Assembly: GCF_017591425.1 (NCBI RefSeq)
Contig: NW_024465793.1
Location: forward strand, 181,393 to 245,392
DNA: 64,000 nucleotides
Direction of reading: 5' to 3'
Source: Ochotona curzoniae
Taxonomy: Eukaryota; Chordata; Mammalia; Lagomorpha; Ochotonidae
In this document: positions 1 to 11,400 of the stretch, piece by piece
How positions within the stretch are numbered: the first letter of the stretch is position 1
How the letters are laid out: every line of letters starts with the position of its first letter
Made by a program: the position numbers and the translations under genes
Notes under the pieces: model-generated
What the model was told of the DNA's origin: nothing
Database searches by the model: none
The model's input: only the letters and a program-made list of their open reading frames with translations

Positions 1-491
1 CCAAGGTACAGTGACCCGACCCCCTGGTCAGGGCGCTAGGGGCGTGGATAGACCCAAGCCCGGGCCGGGAAGAGGGGCGGGGCTGGCACTTGGGGACGTC
101 ACCACCGGCAGAATGGCAGCAGGGTCCTCAAGCCCGATCAAGCCTGTCTCCCGGAATGCAACCAGCAGCCTTCACGCCCACTTGGAAGGCTGCTTTGGGG
201 AGGCTGGACCCCCGACGCATGGCCCTTCTCGGGCCTAGCGTGGTAACCCAGGTACAGCGACCCAACCCCCGGGCCAGTGGCGCTAGGGGCGTGGATAGAC
301 CCAAGCCCGGGCCGGGAAGAGGGGCGGGGCCGGCGCTTGGGGACGTGACCCCCGTCAGAATGGCAGCCGGGGTCCTCAAGCCCGATCAAGCCTGTCTCCC
401 GGAATGCAACCAGCAGCCTTCACGCCCACTCAGAAAGGCTGCTTCGGGGAGGCTGGACACCCCACGCGTGGCCCTTCTCGGGCCTAGCATG

Positions 492-739
492 GTAACTCAG
501 GTACAGCCACCCGACCCTCGGGTCAGTGGCGCTAGGGCCGTGGCTAGACCCAAGCCCGGGCCGGGAAGAGGGGCGGGGCCAGCGCGTGGGGACGTGTCCT
601 CCAGCAGAATGGCAGCCGGGGTCCTCAAGCCCGATCAAGCCTGTCTCCCGGAATGCAACCAGCAGCCTTCACGCCCACTTGGAAGGCTGCTTCAGGGAGG
701 CTGGACCCCCCACGCGTGGCCCTTCTCGGGCCTAGCATG
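492..739 (+). repeat. Class-2 variant monomer (CCACCCGACCCTCGGGTCAG)
   Basis: This class has GTAACTCAGGTACAGCCACC at the start, followed by GACCCTCGGGTCAGTGG, and usually GCCAGCGCGTGGGGACGTG with TCCTCCAGCAG. Similar copies occur at about 1484, 2730, 4950, 7680, 8670, 9660, 10910, 11650, 14630, 17110, 18600, 19335, 20830, 24300, 25050, 26530, 28765, 32240, 34220, 45345, 47325, 55735, 59205 and 62670. It tends to precede copies with CCCAACCCC or GGATAGACCC in the long repeats, showing that monomer order, not just monomer sequence, is conserved. Confidence 0.85.
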
Positions 740-2227
740 GTAACCCAGGTACAGCGACCCGACCCCAGGTGGTGGCACTAGGGGCGTGGTTAGACCCAAG
801 CCTGGGCCGGGAAGAGGGGCGGGGCCGGCGCGTGGGGACGTGTCCTCCAGCAGAATGGCAGCCGGGGTCCTCAAGCCCGATCAAGCCTGTCTCCTGGAAT
901 GCAACCAGCAGCCTTAACGCCCACTCGGAAGGCTGCTTTGGGGAGGCTGGACACCCAACGCATGGCCCTTTTCGGGCCTAGCGTGGTAACCCAGGTACAG
1001 CGACCCGACCCCCTGGTCAGTGGCGCTAGGGGCGTGGCTAGACCCAAGCCCGGGCCGGGAAGAGGGGCGGGGCCGGCGCGCAGGGACGTGACCCCCTGGC
1101 AGAATGGCAGCCGGGGTCCTCAAGCCCGATCAAGCCTGTCTCCCACAATGTAACCAGCAGCCTTCACGCCCACTTGGAAGGCTGCTTCAGGGAGGCTGGA
1201 CCCCCCACGCGTGGCCCTTTTTGGGCCTAGCGTGGTAACCCAGGTACAGCGAATCGACATCCTGGCCAGTGGCGCTAGGGCCGTGGCTAGACCCAAGCCC
1301 GGGCCGGGAAGAGGGGCGGGGCCGGCGCTTGGGGACGTGACCCCCGGCAGAATGGCAGCCGGGGTCCTCAAGCCCGATCAAGCTTGTCTCCCAGAATGCA
1401 ACCAGCAGCCTTCACGCCCACTTGGAAGGCTGCTTCGGGGAGGCTGGACACCCCACGCGTGGCCCTTCTCGGGCCTAGCATGGTAACTCAGGTACAGCCA
1501 CCCGACCCTCGGGTCAGTGGCGCTAGGGCCGTGGCTAGACCCAAGCCCGGGCCGGGAAGAGGGGCGGGGCCGGCGCTTGGGGACGTGACCCCCGGCAGAA
1601 TGGCAGCCGGGGTCCTCAAGCCCGATCAAGCCTGTCTCCCGGAATGCAACCAGCAGCCTTCACGCCCACTTGGAAGGCTGCTTCAGGGAGGCTGGACCCC
1701 CCACGCGTGGCCCTTCTCGGGCCTAGCATGGTAACCCAGGTACAGCGACCCGACGCCCAGGTGGTGGCACTAGGGGCGTGGTTAGACCCAAGCCCGGGCC
1801 GGGAAGAGGGGCGGGGCCGGCGCGTGGGGACGTGTCCTCCAGCAGAATGGCAGCCGGGGTCCTCAAGCCCGATCAAGCCTGTTTCCTGGAATGCAACCAG
1901 CAGCCTTAACGCCCACTCGGAAGGCTGCTTTGGGGAGGCTGGACACCCAACGCATGGCCCTTTTCGGGCCTAGCGTGGTAACCCAGGTACAGCGACCCGA
2001 CCCCCGGGCCAGTGGCGCTAGGGGCGTGGATAGACCCAAGCCCGGGCCGGGAAGAGGGGCGGGGCCGGCGCGCAGGGACGTGACCCCCTGGCAGAATGGC
2101 AGCCGGGGTCCTCAAGCCCGATCAAGCCTGTCTCCCACAATGTAACCAGCAGCCTTCACGCCCACTTGGAAGGCTGATTCGGGGAGCTTGGACAACCCCA
2201 CGCGTGGCCCTTCTCGGGCCTAGCGTG

Positions 2228-2475
2228 TTAACCCAATTACAGCGAATCGACATCCTGGCCAGTGGCGCTATGGGCGTGGCTAGACCCAAGCCCGGGCCGG
2301 GAAGAGGGGCGGGGCCGGCGCTTGGGGATGTGACCCCCAGCAGAGTGGCAGCCGGGGTCCTCAAGCCCGATCAAGCCTGTCTCCCGGAATGCAACCAGCA
2401 GCCTTCACGCCCACTTGGAAGGCTGCTTTGGGGAGGCTGGACCCCCGACGCATGGCCCTTTTCGGGCCTAGCGTG
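2228..2475 (+). repeat. Class-1 variant monomer (AATTACAG / GAATCGACATCC)
   Basis: This diverged monomer class begins TTAACCCAATTACAG in place of GTAACCCAGGTACAG, carries GAATCGACATCCTGG, and often has GCTATGGGCG. The hairpin region of the preceding copy is altered to GGCTGATTCGGGGAGCTTGG. The class or close relatives recur near 1250, 2240, 7185, 9420, 10410, 13140, 16610, 20580, 24550, 28510, 31985, 33970, 47070, 51525, 57470, 58210 and 61190. It is a useful landmark for higher-order periods: steps near 16520-20580-24550-28510 are close to 16 monomers each. Confidence 0.85.
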
Positions 2476-3048
2476 GTAACCAAGGTACAGCGACCCGCCC
2501 CCCGGGCCGGTGGTGCTAGGGGCGTGGCTAGACCCAAGCCCGGGCCGGGAAGAGGGGCGGGGCCGGCGTAAGGGGACGTGACCCCCGGCAGAATGGCAGC
2601 CGGGGTCCTCAAGCCCGATCAAGCCTGTCTCCCGGAATGCAACCAGCAGCCTTCACGCCCACTCGGAAGGCTGCTTCGGGGAGGCTGGACACCCCACGCG
2701 TGGACCTTCTCGGGCCTAGCATGGTAACTCAGGTACAGCCACCCGACCCTCGGGTCAGTGGCGCTAGGGCCGTGGCTAGACCCAAGCCCGGGCCGGGAAG
2801 AGGGGCGGGGCCAGCGCGTGGGGACGTGTCCTCCAGCAGAATGGCAGCCGGGGTCCTCAAGCCCAATCAAGCCTGTCTCCCGGAATGCAACCAGCAGCCT
2901 TCACGCCCACTTGGAAGGCTGCTTCAGGGAGGCAGGACCCCCCACGCGTGGCCCTTCTCGGGCCTAGCGTGGTAACCCAGGTACAGCGACCAGACCCCCG
3001 GGCCAGTGGCGCTAGGGGCGTGGCTGGACCCAAGCCCGGGCCGGGAAG

Positions 3049-3100
3049 AGGGGCGGGACCGGCGCGGGGATGTGAACCCTGGCCCATGGTAGCCGGGGTC
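3049..3100 (+). repeat. Locally diverged patch in one monomer
   Basis: Where other copies read GGCGCTTGGGGACGTGACCC followed by CCGGCAGAATGGCAG, this one reads GGCGCGGGGATGTGAACCCT followed by GGCCCATGGTAG. The unit is 245 bp. The replaced stretch is unique in the window as far as I can see. Confidence 0.7.
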
Positions 3101-4534
3101 CTCAAGCCCGATCAAGCCTGTCTCCCAGAAAGCAACCAGCAGCCTTCACGCCCACTCAGAAGGCTGCTTCGGGGAGGCTGGACAACCCACGCGTGGCCCT
3201 TTTCGGGCCTAGCGTGGTAACCCAAGGTACAGCGAATCGACCCCCTGGCCAGTGGCGCTATGGGCGTGGATAGACCCAAGCCCGGGCCGGGAAGAGGGGC
3301 GGGGCCGGCGCTTGGGGACGTGACCCCCGGCAGAATGGCAGCCGGGGTCCTCAAGCCCGATCAAGCCTGTCTCCCGGAATGCAACCAGCAGCCTTCACGC
3401 CCACTCGGAAGGCTGCTTCAGGGAGGCTGGACACCCCACGCGTGGACCTTCTCGGGCCTAGCGTGGTAACTCAGGTACAGCGACCCGACCCTCGGGTCAG
3501 TGGCGCTAGGGCCGTGGCTAGACCCAAGCCCGGGCCGGGAAGAGGGGCGGGGCCAGCGCGTGGGGACGTGTCCCCCAGCAGAATGGCAGCCGGGGTCCTC
3601 AAGCCCGATCAAGCCTGTCTCCCGGAATGCAACCAGCAGCCTTCACGCCCACTCGGAAGGCTGCTTCGGGAGGCTGGACCCCCACACATGGCCCTTTTCG
3701 GGCCTAGCGTGGTAACCCAGGTACAGCGACCCGCCCCCCGGGCCGGTGGCGCTAGGGCCGTGGCTAGACACAAGCCGGGGCCAGGAAGAGGGGCGGGGCC
3801 GGCGCGCAGGGATGTGACCCCCGGCAGAATGGCAGCCGGGGTCCTCAAGCCCGATCAAGCCTGTCTCCCAGAATGCAACCAGCAGCCTTCACGGCACTTG
3901 GAAGGCTGCTTCGGGGAGGCTGGACCCCCCACGCATGGCCCTTTTCGGGCCTAGCGTGGTAACCCAGGTACAGCGACCCGACCCCCAGGTGGTGGCGCTA
4001 GGGGCGTGGCTAGACCCAAGCCCGGGCCGGGAAGAGGGGCGGGGCCGGTGCGCAGGGACGTGACCCCCTGGCAGAATGGCAGCCGGGGTCCTCAAGCCCG
4101 ATCAAGCCTGTCTCCCGGAATGCAACCAGCAGCCTTCACGCCCACTCGGAAGGCTGCTTCGGGAGGCTGGACCCCCACGCGTGGCCCTTTTCGGGCCTAG
4201 CGTGGTAACCCAGGTACAGCGACCCAACCCCCGGGCCAGTGGCGCTAGGGCCGTGGCTAGACCCAAGCCCGGGCCGGGAAGAGGGGCGGGGCCGGCGCTT
4301 GGGGACGTGATCCCCGGCAGAATGGCAGCCGGGGTCCTCAAGCCCGATCAAGCCTGTCTCCCAGAATGCAACCAGCAGCCTTCACGCCCACTTGGAAGGC
4401 TGCTTCAGGGAGGCTGGACACCCACGCGTGGCCCTTCTCGGGCCTAGCGTGGTAACCCAGGTACAGCGACCCGACCCCCGGGCCGGTGGCGCTAGGGGCG
4501 TGGCTAGACCCAAGCCCGGGCCGGGAAGAGGGGC

Positions 4535-4560
4535 GGGGACGCCGCAGGAAGGTGACCCCC
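4535..4560 (+). repeat. Rare GGGGACGCCGC variant (left)
   Basis: The usual GGGGCCGGCGC is replaced by GGGGACGCCGCAGGAAGGTG. The only other copy I find is at 62242-62266, with one difference (CGCGGG for CGCAGG). Confidence 0.75.
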
Positions 4561-7500
4561 TGCAGAATGGCAGCCGGGGTCCTCAAGCCCGATCAAGCCT
4601 GTCTCCCACAATGTAACCAGCAGCCTTCACGCCCACTTGGAAGGCTGCTTTGGGGAGGCTGGACACCCCACGCGTGGCCCTTCTCGGGCCTAGCGTGGTA
4701 ACCCAAGTACAGCGAACCGACATCCTGGCCAGTGGCGCTAGGGCGTGGCTAGACCCAAGCCCGGGCCGGGAAGAGGGGCGGGGCCGGCGCATGGGGACGT
4801 GACCCCCAGCAGAATGGCAGCCGGGGTCCTCAAGCCCGATCAAGCCTGTCTCCCGGAATGCAACCAGCAGCCTTCACGCCCACTCGGAAGGCTGCTTCGG
4901 GGAGGCTGGACCACCCACGCGTGGCCCTTCTCGGGCCTACCAGGGTAACTCAGGTACAGCCACCCGACCCTCGGGTCAGTGGCGCTAGGGGCGTGGCTAG
5001 ACCCAAGCCCGGGCCGGGAAGAGGGGCGGGGCCAGCGCGTGGGGACGTGTCCTCCAGCAGAATGGCAGCCGGGGTCCTCAAGCCCGATCAAGCCTGTCTC
5101 CCGGAATGCAACCAGCAGCCTTCACGCCCACTTGGAAGGCTGCTTCAGGGAGGCTGGACCCCCCACGCGTGGCCCTTTTCGGGCCTAGCATGGTAACCCA
5201 GGTACAGCGACCCAACCCCCTGGCCAGTGGCGCTAGGGGCGTGGCTAGACCCAAGCCCGGGCCGGGAAGAGGGGCGGGGCCGGCGCTTGGGGATGTGACC
5301 CCCAACAGAGTGGCAGCCGGGGTCCTCAAGCCCGATCAAGCCTGTCTCCCGGAATGCAACCAGCAGCCTTCACGCCCACTTGGAAGGCTGCTTCAGGGAG
5401 GCTGGACCCCCCACGCATGGCCCTTTTCGGGCCTAGCGTGGTAACCAAGGTACAGCGACCCGCCCCCCGGGCCAGTGGCGCTAGGGCCGTGGCTAGACCC
5501 AAGCCCGGGCCGGGAAGAGGGGCGGGGCTGGCGCTTGGGGACGTGACCACCGGCAGAATGGCAGCCAGGGTCCTCAAGCCCGATCAAGCCTGTCTCCCAG
5601 AATGCAACCAGCAGCCTTCACGCCCACTCGGAAGGCTGCTTCGGGGAGGCTGGACCACCCACGCGTGGCCCTTTTCGGGCCTAGCGTGGTAACCCAGGTA
5701 CAGCGACACGACCCCCGGGCCGGTGGCGCTAGGGCCGTGGCTAGACCCAAGCCCGGGCCGGGAAGAGGGGCGGGGCCGGCGCGCAGGGACGTGACCCCCG
5801 GCAGAATGGCAGCCGGGGTCCTCAAGCCCGATCAAGCCTGTCTCCCAGAATGCAACCAGCAGCCTTCACGCCCACTTGGAAGGCTGCTTCGGGGAGGCTG
5901 GACACCCCACGCGTGGCCCTTTTCGGGCCTAGCGTGGTAACCCAGGTACAGCGACCCAACCCCCGGGCCAGTGGCGCTAGGGGCGTGGCTAGACCCAAGC
6001 CCGGGCCGGGAAGAGGGGCGGGGCCGGCGCTTGGGGACGTGACCCCCAGCAGAGTGGCAGCCGGGGTCCTCAAGCCCGATCAAGCCTGTCTCCCGGAATG
6101 CAACCAGCAGCCTTCACGCCCACTTGGAAGGCTGCTTCAGGGAGGCTGGACACCCCTTGCGTGGCCCTTTTCGGGCCTAGCGTGGTAACCCAGGTACAGC
6201 GACAAGCCCCCCGGGCTGGTGGCGCTAGGGCCGTGGCTAGACCCAAGCCCGGGCCGGGAAGAGGGGCGGGGCCGGCGCTTGGGGACGTGACCCCCTGGCA
6301 GAATGGCAGCCGGGGTCCTCAAGCCCGATCAAGCCTGTCTCCCAGAATGCAACCAGCAGCCTTCACGCCCACTTGGAAGGCTGCTTCAGGGAGGCTGGAC
6401 ACCCCACGCGTGGCCCTTCTCGGGCCTAGCGTGGTAACCAGGTACAGCGACCCGACCCCGGGTCAGTGGCGCTAGGGCCGTGGCTAGACCCAAGCCCGGG
6501 CCGGGAAGAGGGGCGGGGCCGGCGCTTGGGGACGTGACCCCCGGCAGAATGGCAGCCGGGGTCCTCAAGCCCGATCAAGCCTGTCTCCCAGAATGCAACC
6601 AGCAGCCTTCACGCCCACTTGGAAGGCTGCTTCAGGGAGGCTGGACACCCCACGCGTGGCCCTTTTCGGGCCTAGCATGGTAACCCAGGTACAGCGACCC
6701 GACGCCCGGTCGGTGGCGCTAGGGGCGTGGCTAGACCCAAGCCTGGGCCGGGAAGAGGGGCGGGGCCGGCGCGCAGGGACGTGTCCTCCAGCAGAATGGC
6801 AGCCGGGGTCCTCAAGCCCGATCAAGCCTGTTTCCTGGAATGCAACCAGCAGCCTTAACGCCCACTCGGAAGGCTGCTGTGGGGAGGCTGGACACCCCAC
6901 GCATGGCCCTTTTCGGGCCTAGCATGGTAACCCAGGTACAGCGACCCGACCCCCAGGCCAGTGGCGCTAGGGGCGTGGATAGACCCAAGCCCGGGCCGGG
7001 AAGAGGGGCGGGGCCGGCGCGCAGGGACGTGACCCCCTGGCAGAATGGCAGCCGGGGTCCTCAAGCCCGATCAAGCCTGTCTCCCACAATGTAACCAGCA
7101 GCCTTCACGCCCACTTGGAAGGCTGATTCGGGGAGCTTGGACAACCCCACGCGTGGCCCTTCTCGGGCCTAGCGTGTTAACCCAATTACAGCGAATCGAC
7201 ATCCTGGCCAGTGGCGCTATGGGCGTGGCTAGACCCAAGCCCGGGCCGGGAAGAGGGGCGGGGCCGGCGCTTGGGGATGTGACCCCCAGCAGAGTGGCAG
7301 CCGGGGTCCTCAAGCCCGATCAAGCCTGTCTCCCGGAATGCAACCAGCAGCCTTCACGCCCACTTGGAAGGCTGCTTCAGGGAGGCTGGACCCCCCACGC
7401 GTGGCCCTTTTCGGGCCTAGCGTGGTAACCCAGGTACAGTGACCCGACCCCCGGGCCGGTGGTGCTAGGGGCGTGGCTAGACCCAAGCCCGGGCCGGGAA

Positions 7501-8168
7501 GAGGGGCGGGGCCGGCGCGAGGGGACGTGACCCCCAGCAGAATGGCAGCCGGGGTCCTCAAGCCCGATCAAGCCTGTCTCCCGGAATGCAACCAGCAGCC
7601 TTCACGCCCACTCGGAAGGCTGCTTCGGGGAGGCTGGACACCCCACGCGTGGACCTTCTCGGGCCTAGCATGGTAACTCAGGTACAGCCACCCGACCCTC
7701 GGGTCAGTGGCGCTAGGGCCGTGGCTAGACCCAAGCCCGGGCCGGGAAGAGGGGCGGGGCCAGCGCGTGGGGACGTGTCCTCCAGCAGAATGGCAGCCGG
7801 GGTCCTCAAGCCCAATCAAGCCTGTCTCCCGGAATGCAACCAGCAGCCTTCACGCCCACTCGGAAGGCTGCTTCAGGGAGGCTGGACCCCCCACGAATGG
7901 CCCTTTTCGGGCCTAGCGTGGTAGCCAAGGTACAGCGACCCATTCCCCGGGCCGGTGGTGCTAGGGGCGTGGCTAGACCCAAGCCCGGGCCGGGAAGAAG
8001 GGCAGGGCCGGCGCGTGGGGACGTGACCTCTAGCAGAATGGCAGCTGGGGTCCTCAAGCCCGATCAAGCCTGTCTCCCGGAATGCAACCAGCAGCCTTCA
8101 CGCCCACTTGGAAGGCTGCTTCAGGGAGGCTGGACACCCCTTGCGTGGCCCTTTTCGGGCCTAGCGTG

Positions 8169-8415
8169 GTAACCAAGGTACAGTGACCCGACCCCCTGGT
8201 CAGTGGCGCTAGGGGCGTGGCTAGACCCAAGCCCGGGCCGGGAAGAGGGGCGGGGCTGGCACTTGGGGACGTCACCACCGGCAGAATGGCAGCAGGGTCC
8301 TCAAGCCCGATCAAGCCTGTCTCCCGGAATGCAACCAGCAGCCTTCACGCCCACTTGGAAGGCTGCTTTGGGGAGGCTGGACCCCCGACGCATGGCCCTT
8401 CTCGGGCCTAGCGTG
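8169..8415 (+). repeat. Class-4 variant monomer (GGCACTTGGGGACGTCACC)
   Basis: The class is defined by GCTGGCACTTGGGGACGTCA in place of GCCGGCGCTTGGGGACGTGA, together with GCAGCAGGGTCC, which shortens the unit to 247 bp. Copies occur near 85, 8258, 12474, 15948, 18177, 18918, 20159, 23386, 26857, 28098, 31322, 49619, 50855 and 62003. The monomers at 1, 8169, about 18835 and about 26770 anchor the four long super-repeats. The CGTCA creates a half CRE-like site, which I treat as coincidental. Confidence 0.8.
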
Positions 8416-11400
8416 GTAACCCAGGTACAGCGAACCAACCCCCGGGCAAGTGGCGCTAGGGGCGTGGATAGACCCAAGCCCGGGCCGGGAAGAGGGGCGG
8501 GGCCGGCGCTTGGGGACGTGACCCCCGTCAGAATGGCAGCCGGGGTCCTCAAGCCCGATCAAGCCTGTCTCCCAGAATGCAACCAGCAGCCTTCACGCCC
8601 ACTCAGAAGGCTGCTTCGGGGAGGCTGGACACCCCACGCGTGGCCCTTCTCGGGCCTAGCATGGTAACTCAGGTACAGCCACCCGACCCTCGGGTCAGTG
8701 GCGCTAGGGCCGTGGCTAGACCCAAGCCCGGGCCGGGAAGAGGGGCGGGGCCAGCGCGTGGGGACGTGTCCTCCAGCAGAATGGCAGCCGGGGTCCTCAA
8801 GCCCGATCAAGCCTGTCTCCCGGAATGCAACCAGCAGCCTTCACGCCCACTTGGAAGGCTGCTTCAGGGAGGCTGGACCCCCCACGCGTGGCCCTTCTCG
8901 GGCCTAGCATGGTAACCCAGGTACAGCGACCCGACGCCCAGGTGGTGGCACTAGGGGCGTGGTTAGACCCAAGCCTGGGCCGGGAAGAGGGGCGGGGCCG
9001 GCGCGTGGGGACGTGTCCTCCAGCAGAATGGCAGCCGGGGTCCTCAAGCCCGATCAAGCCTGTTTCCTGGAATGCAACCAGCAGCCTTAACGCCCACTCG
9101 GAAGGCTGCTTTGGGGAGGCTGGACCCCCCACGCATGGCCCTTTTCGGGCCTAGCGTGGTAACCCAGGTACAGCGACCCGAGACCCTGGTCAGTGGCGCT
9201 AGGGGCGTGGCTAGACCCAAGCCCGGGCCGGGAAGAGGGGCGGGGCCGGCGCGCAGGGACGTGACCCCCTGGCAGAATGGCAGCCGGGGTCCTCAAGCCC
9301 GATCAAGCCTGTCTCCCACAATGTAACCAGCAGCCTTCACGCCCACTTGGAAGGCTGCTTCGGGGAGGCTGGACCCCCCACGCGTGGCCCTTCTCGGGCC
9401 TAGCGTGGTAACCCAATTACAGCGAATCGACATCCTGGCCAGTGGCGCTAGGGCCGTGGCTAGACCCAAGCCCGGGCCGGGAAGAGGGGCGGGGCCGGCG
9501 CTTGGGGACGTGACCCCCGGCAGAATGGCAGCCGGGGTCCTCAAGCCCGATCAAGCTTGTCTCCCAGAATGCAACCAGCAGCCTTCACGCCCACTTGGAA
9601 GGCTGCTTCGGGGAGGCTGGACACCCCACGCGTGGCCCTTCTCGGGCCTAGCATGGTAACTCAGGTACAGCCACCCGACCCTCGGGTCAGTGGCGCTAGG
9701 GCCGTGGCTAGACCCAAGCCCGGGCCGGGAAGAGGGGCGGGGCCGGCGCTTGGGGACGTGACCCCCGGCAGAATGGCAGCCGGGGTCCTCAAGCCCGATC
9801 AAGCCTGTCTCCCAGAATGCAACCAGCAGCCTTCACGCCCACTTGGAAGGCTGCTTCAGGGAGGCTGGACCCCCCACGCGTGGCCCTTCTCGGGCCTAGC
9901 ATGGTAACCCAGGTACAGCGACCCGACGCCCAGGTGGTGGCACTAGGGGCGTGGTTAGACCCAAGCCTGGGCCGGGAAGAGGGGCGGGGCCGGCGCGTGG
10001 GGACGTGTCCTCCAGCAGAATGGCAGCCGGGGTCCTCAAGCCCGATCAAGCCTGTTTCCTGGAATGCAACCAGCAGCCTTAACGCCCACTCGGAAGGCTG
10101 CTTTGGGGAGGCTGGACACCCAACGCATGGCCCTTTTCGGGCCTAGCGTGGTAACCCAGGTACAGCGACCCAACCCCCGGGCCAGTGGCGCTAGGGGCGT
10201 GGATAGACCCAAGCCCGGGCCGGGAAGAGGGGCGGGGCCGGCGCGCAGGGACGTGACCCCCTGGCAGAATGGCAGCCGGGGTCCTCAAGCCCGATCAAGC
10301 CTGTCTCCCACAATGTAACCAGCAGCCTTCACGCCCACTTGGAAGGCTGATTCGGGGAGCTTGGACAACCCCACGCGTGGCCCTTCTCGGGCCTAGCGTG
10401 GTAACCCAATTACAGCGAATCGACATCCTGGCCAGTGGCGCTATGGGCGTGGCTAGACCCAAGCCCGGGCCGGGAAGAGGGGCGGGGCCGGCGCGTGGGG
10501 ATGTGACCCCCAGCAGAGTGGCAGCCGGGGTCCTCAAGCCCGATCAAGCCTGTCTCCCGGAATGCAACCAGCAGCCTTCACGCCCACTTGGAAGGCTGCT
10601 TCGGGGAGGCTGGACCCCCCACACGTGGCCCTTTTCGGGCCTAGCGTGGTAACCAAGGTACAGCGACCCGCCCCCCGGGCCGGTGGTGCTAGGGGCGTGG
10701 CTAGACCCAAGCCCGGGCCGGGAAGAGGGGCGGGGCCGGCGTGAGCGGACGTGATCCCCGGCAGAATGGCAGCCGGGGTCCTCAAGCCCGATCAAGCCTG
10801 TCTCCCGGAATGCAACCAGCAGCCTTCACGCCCACTCGGAAGGCTGCTTTGGGGAGGCTGGACACCCCACGCGTGGACCTTCTCGGGCCTAGCATGGTAA
10901 CTCAGGTACAGCCACCCGACCCTCGGGTCAGTGGCGCTAGGGCCGTGGCTAGACCCAAGCCCGGGCCGGGAAGAGGGGCGGGGCCAGCGCGTGGGGACGT
11001 GTCCTCCAGCAGAATGGCAGCCGGGGTCCTCAAGCCCAATCAAGCCTGTCTCCCGGAATGCAACCAGCAGCCTTCATGCCCACTTGGAAGGCTGCTTCAG
11101 GGAGGCAGGACCCCCCACGCGTGGCCCTTCTCGGGCCTAGCGTGGTAACCAAGGTACAGCGACCCAATCCCCGGGCCAGTGGCGCTAGGGGCGTGGCTAG
11201 ACCCAAGCCCGGGCCGGGAAGAGGGGCGGGGCCGGCGCGCGGGGACGTGACCCCTGGCAGAATGGCAGCCGGGGTCCTCAAGCCCGATCAAGCCTGTCTC
11301 CCGCAATGCAACCAGCAGCCTTCACGCCCACTTGGAAGGCTGCTTCGGGGAGTCTGGACAACCCCACGCGTGGCCCTTCTCGGGCCTAGCGTGTTAACCC

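Larger units (their letters stand above)
1..8168 (+). repeat. Long higher-order repeat copy A (about 33 monomers, start truncated)
   Basis: The ordered series of variant monomers here matches that from 8169 with an offset of 8173 bp (33 x 248 minus 11) for about the first 4.4 kb. From about 4583 to 6080 it matches 13014-14510 with an offset of about 8431 bp, which implies one extra monomer in copy B. It contains an internal duplication: about 1900-2870 resembles about 6850-7820 (offset 4949, close to 20 monomers). The last 2 kb does not align to copy B. Confidence 0.75.

Noticed and set aside
85..105. GGACGTCACC in class-4 monomers as a cyclic-AMP response element
   Set aside because: Only the CGTCA half is present. 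It results from one G to C difference and has spread by monomer copying.
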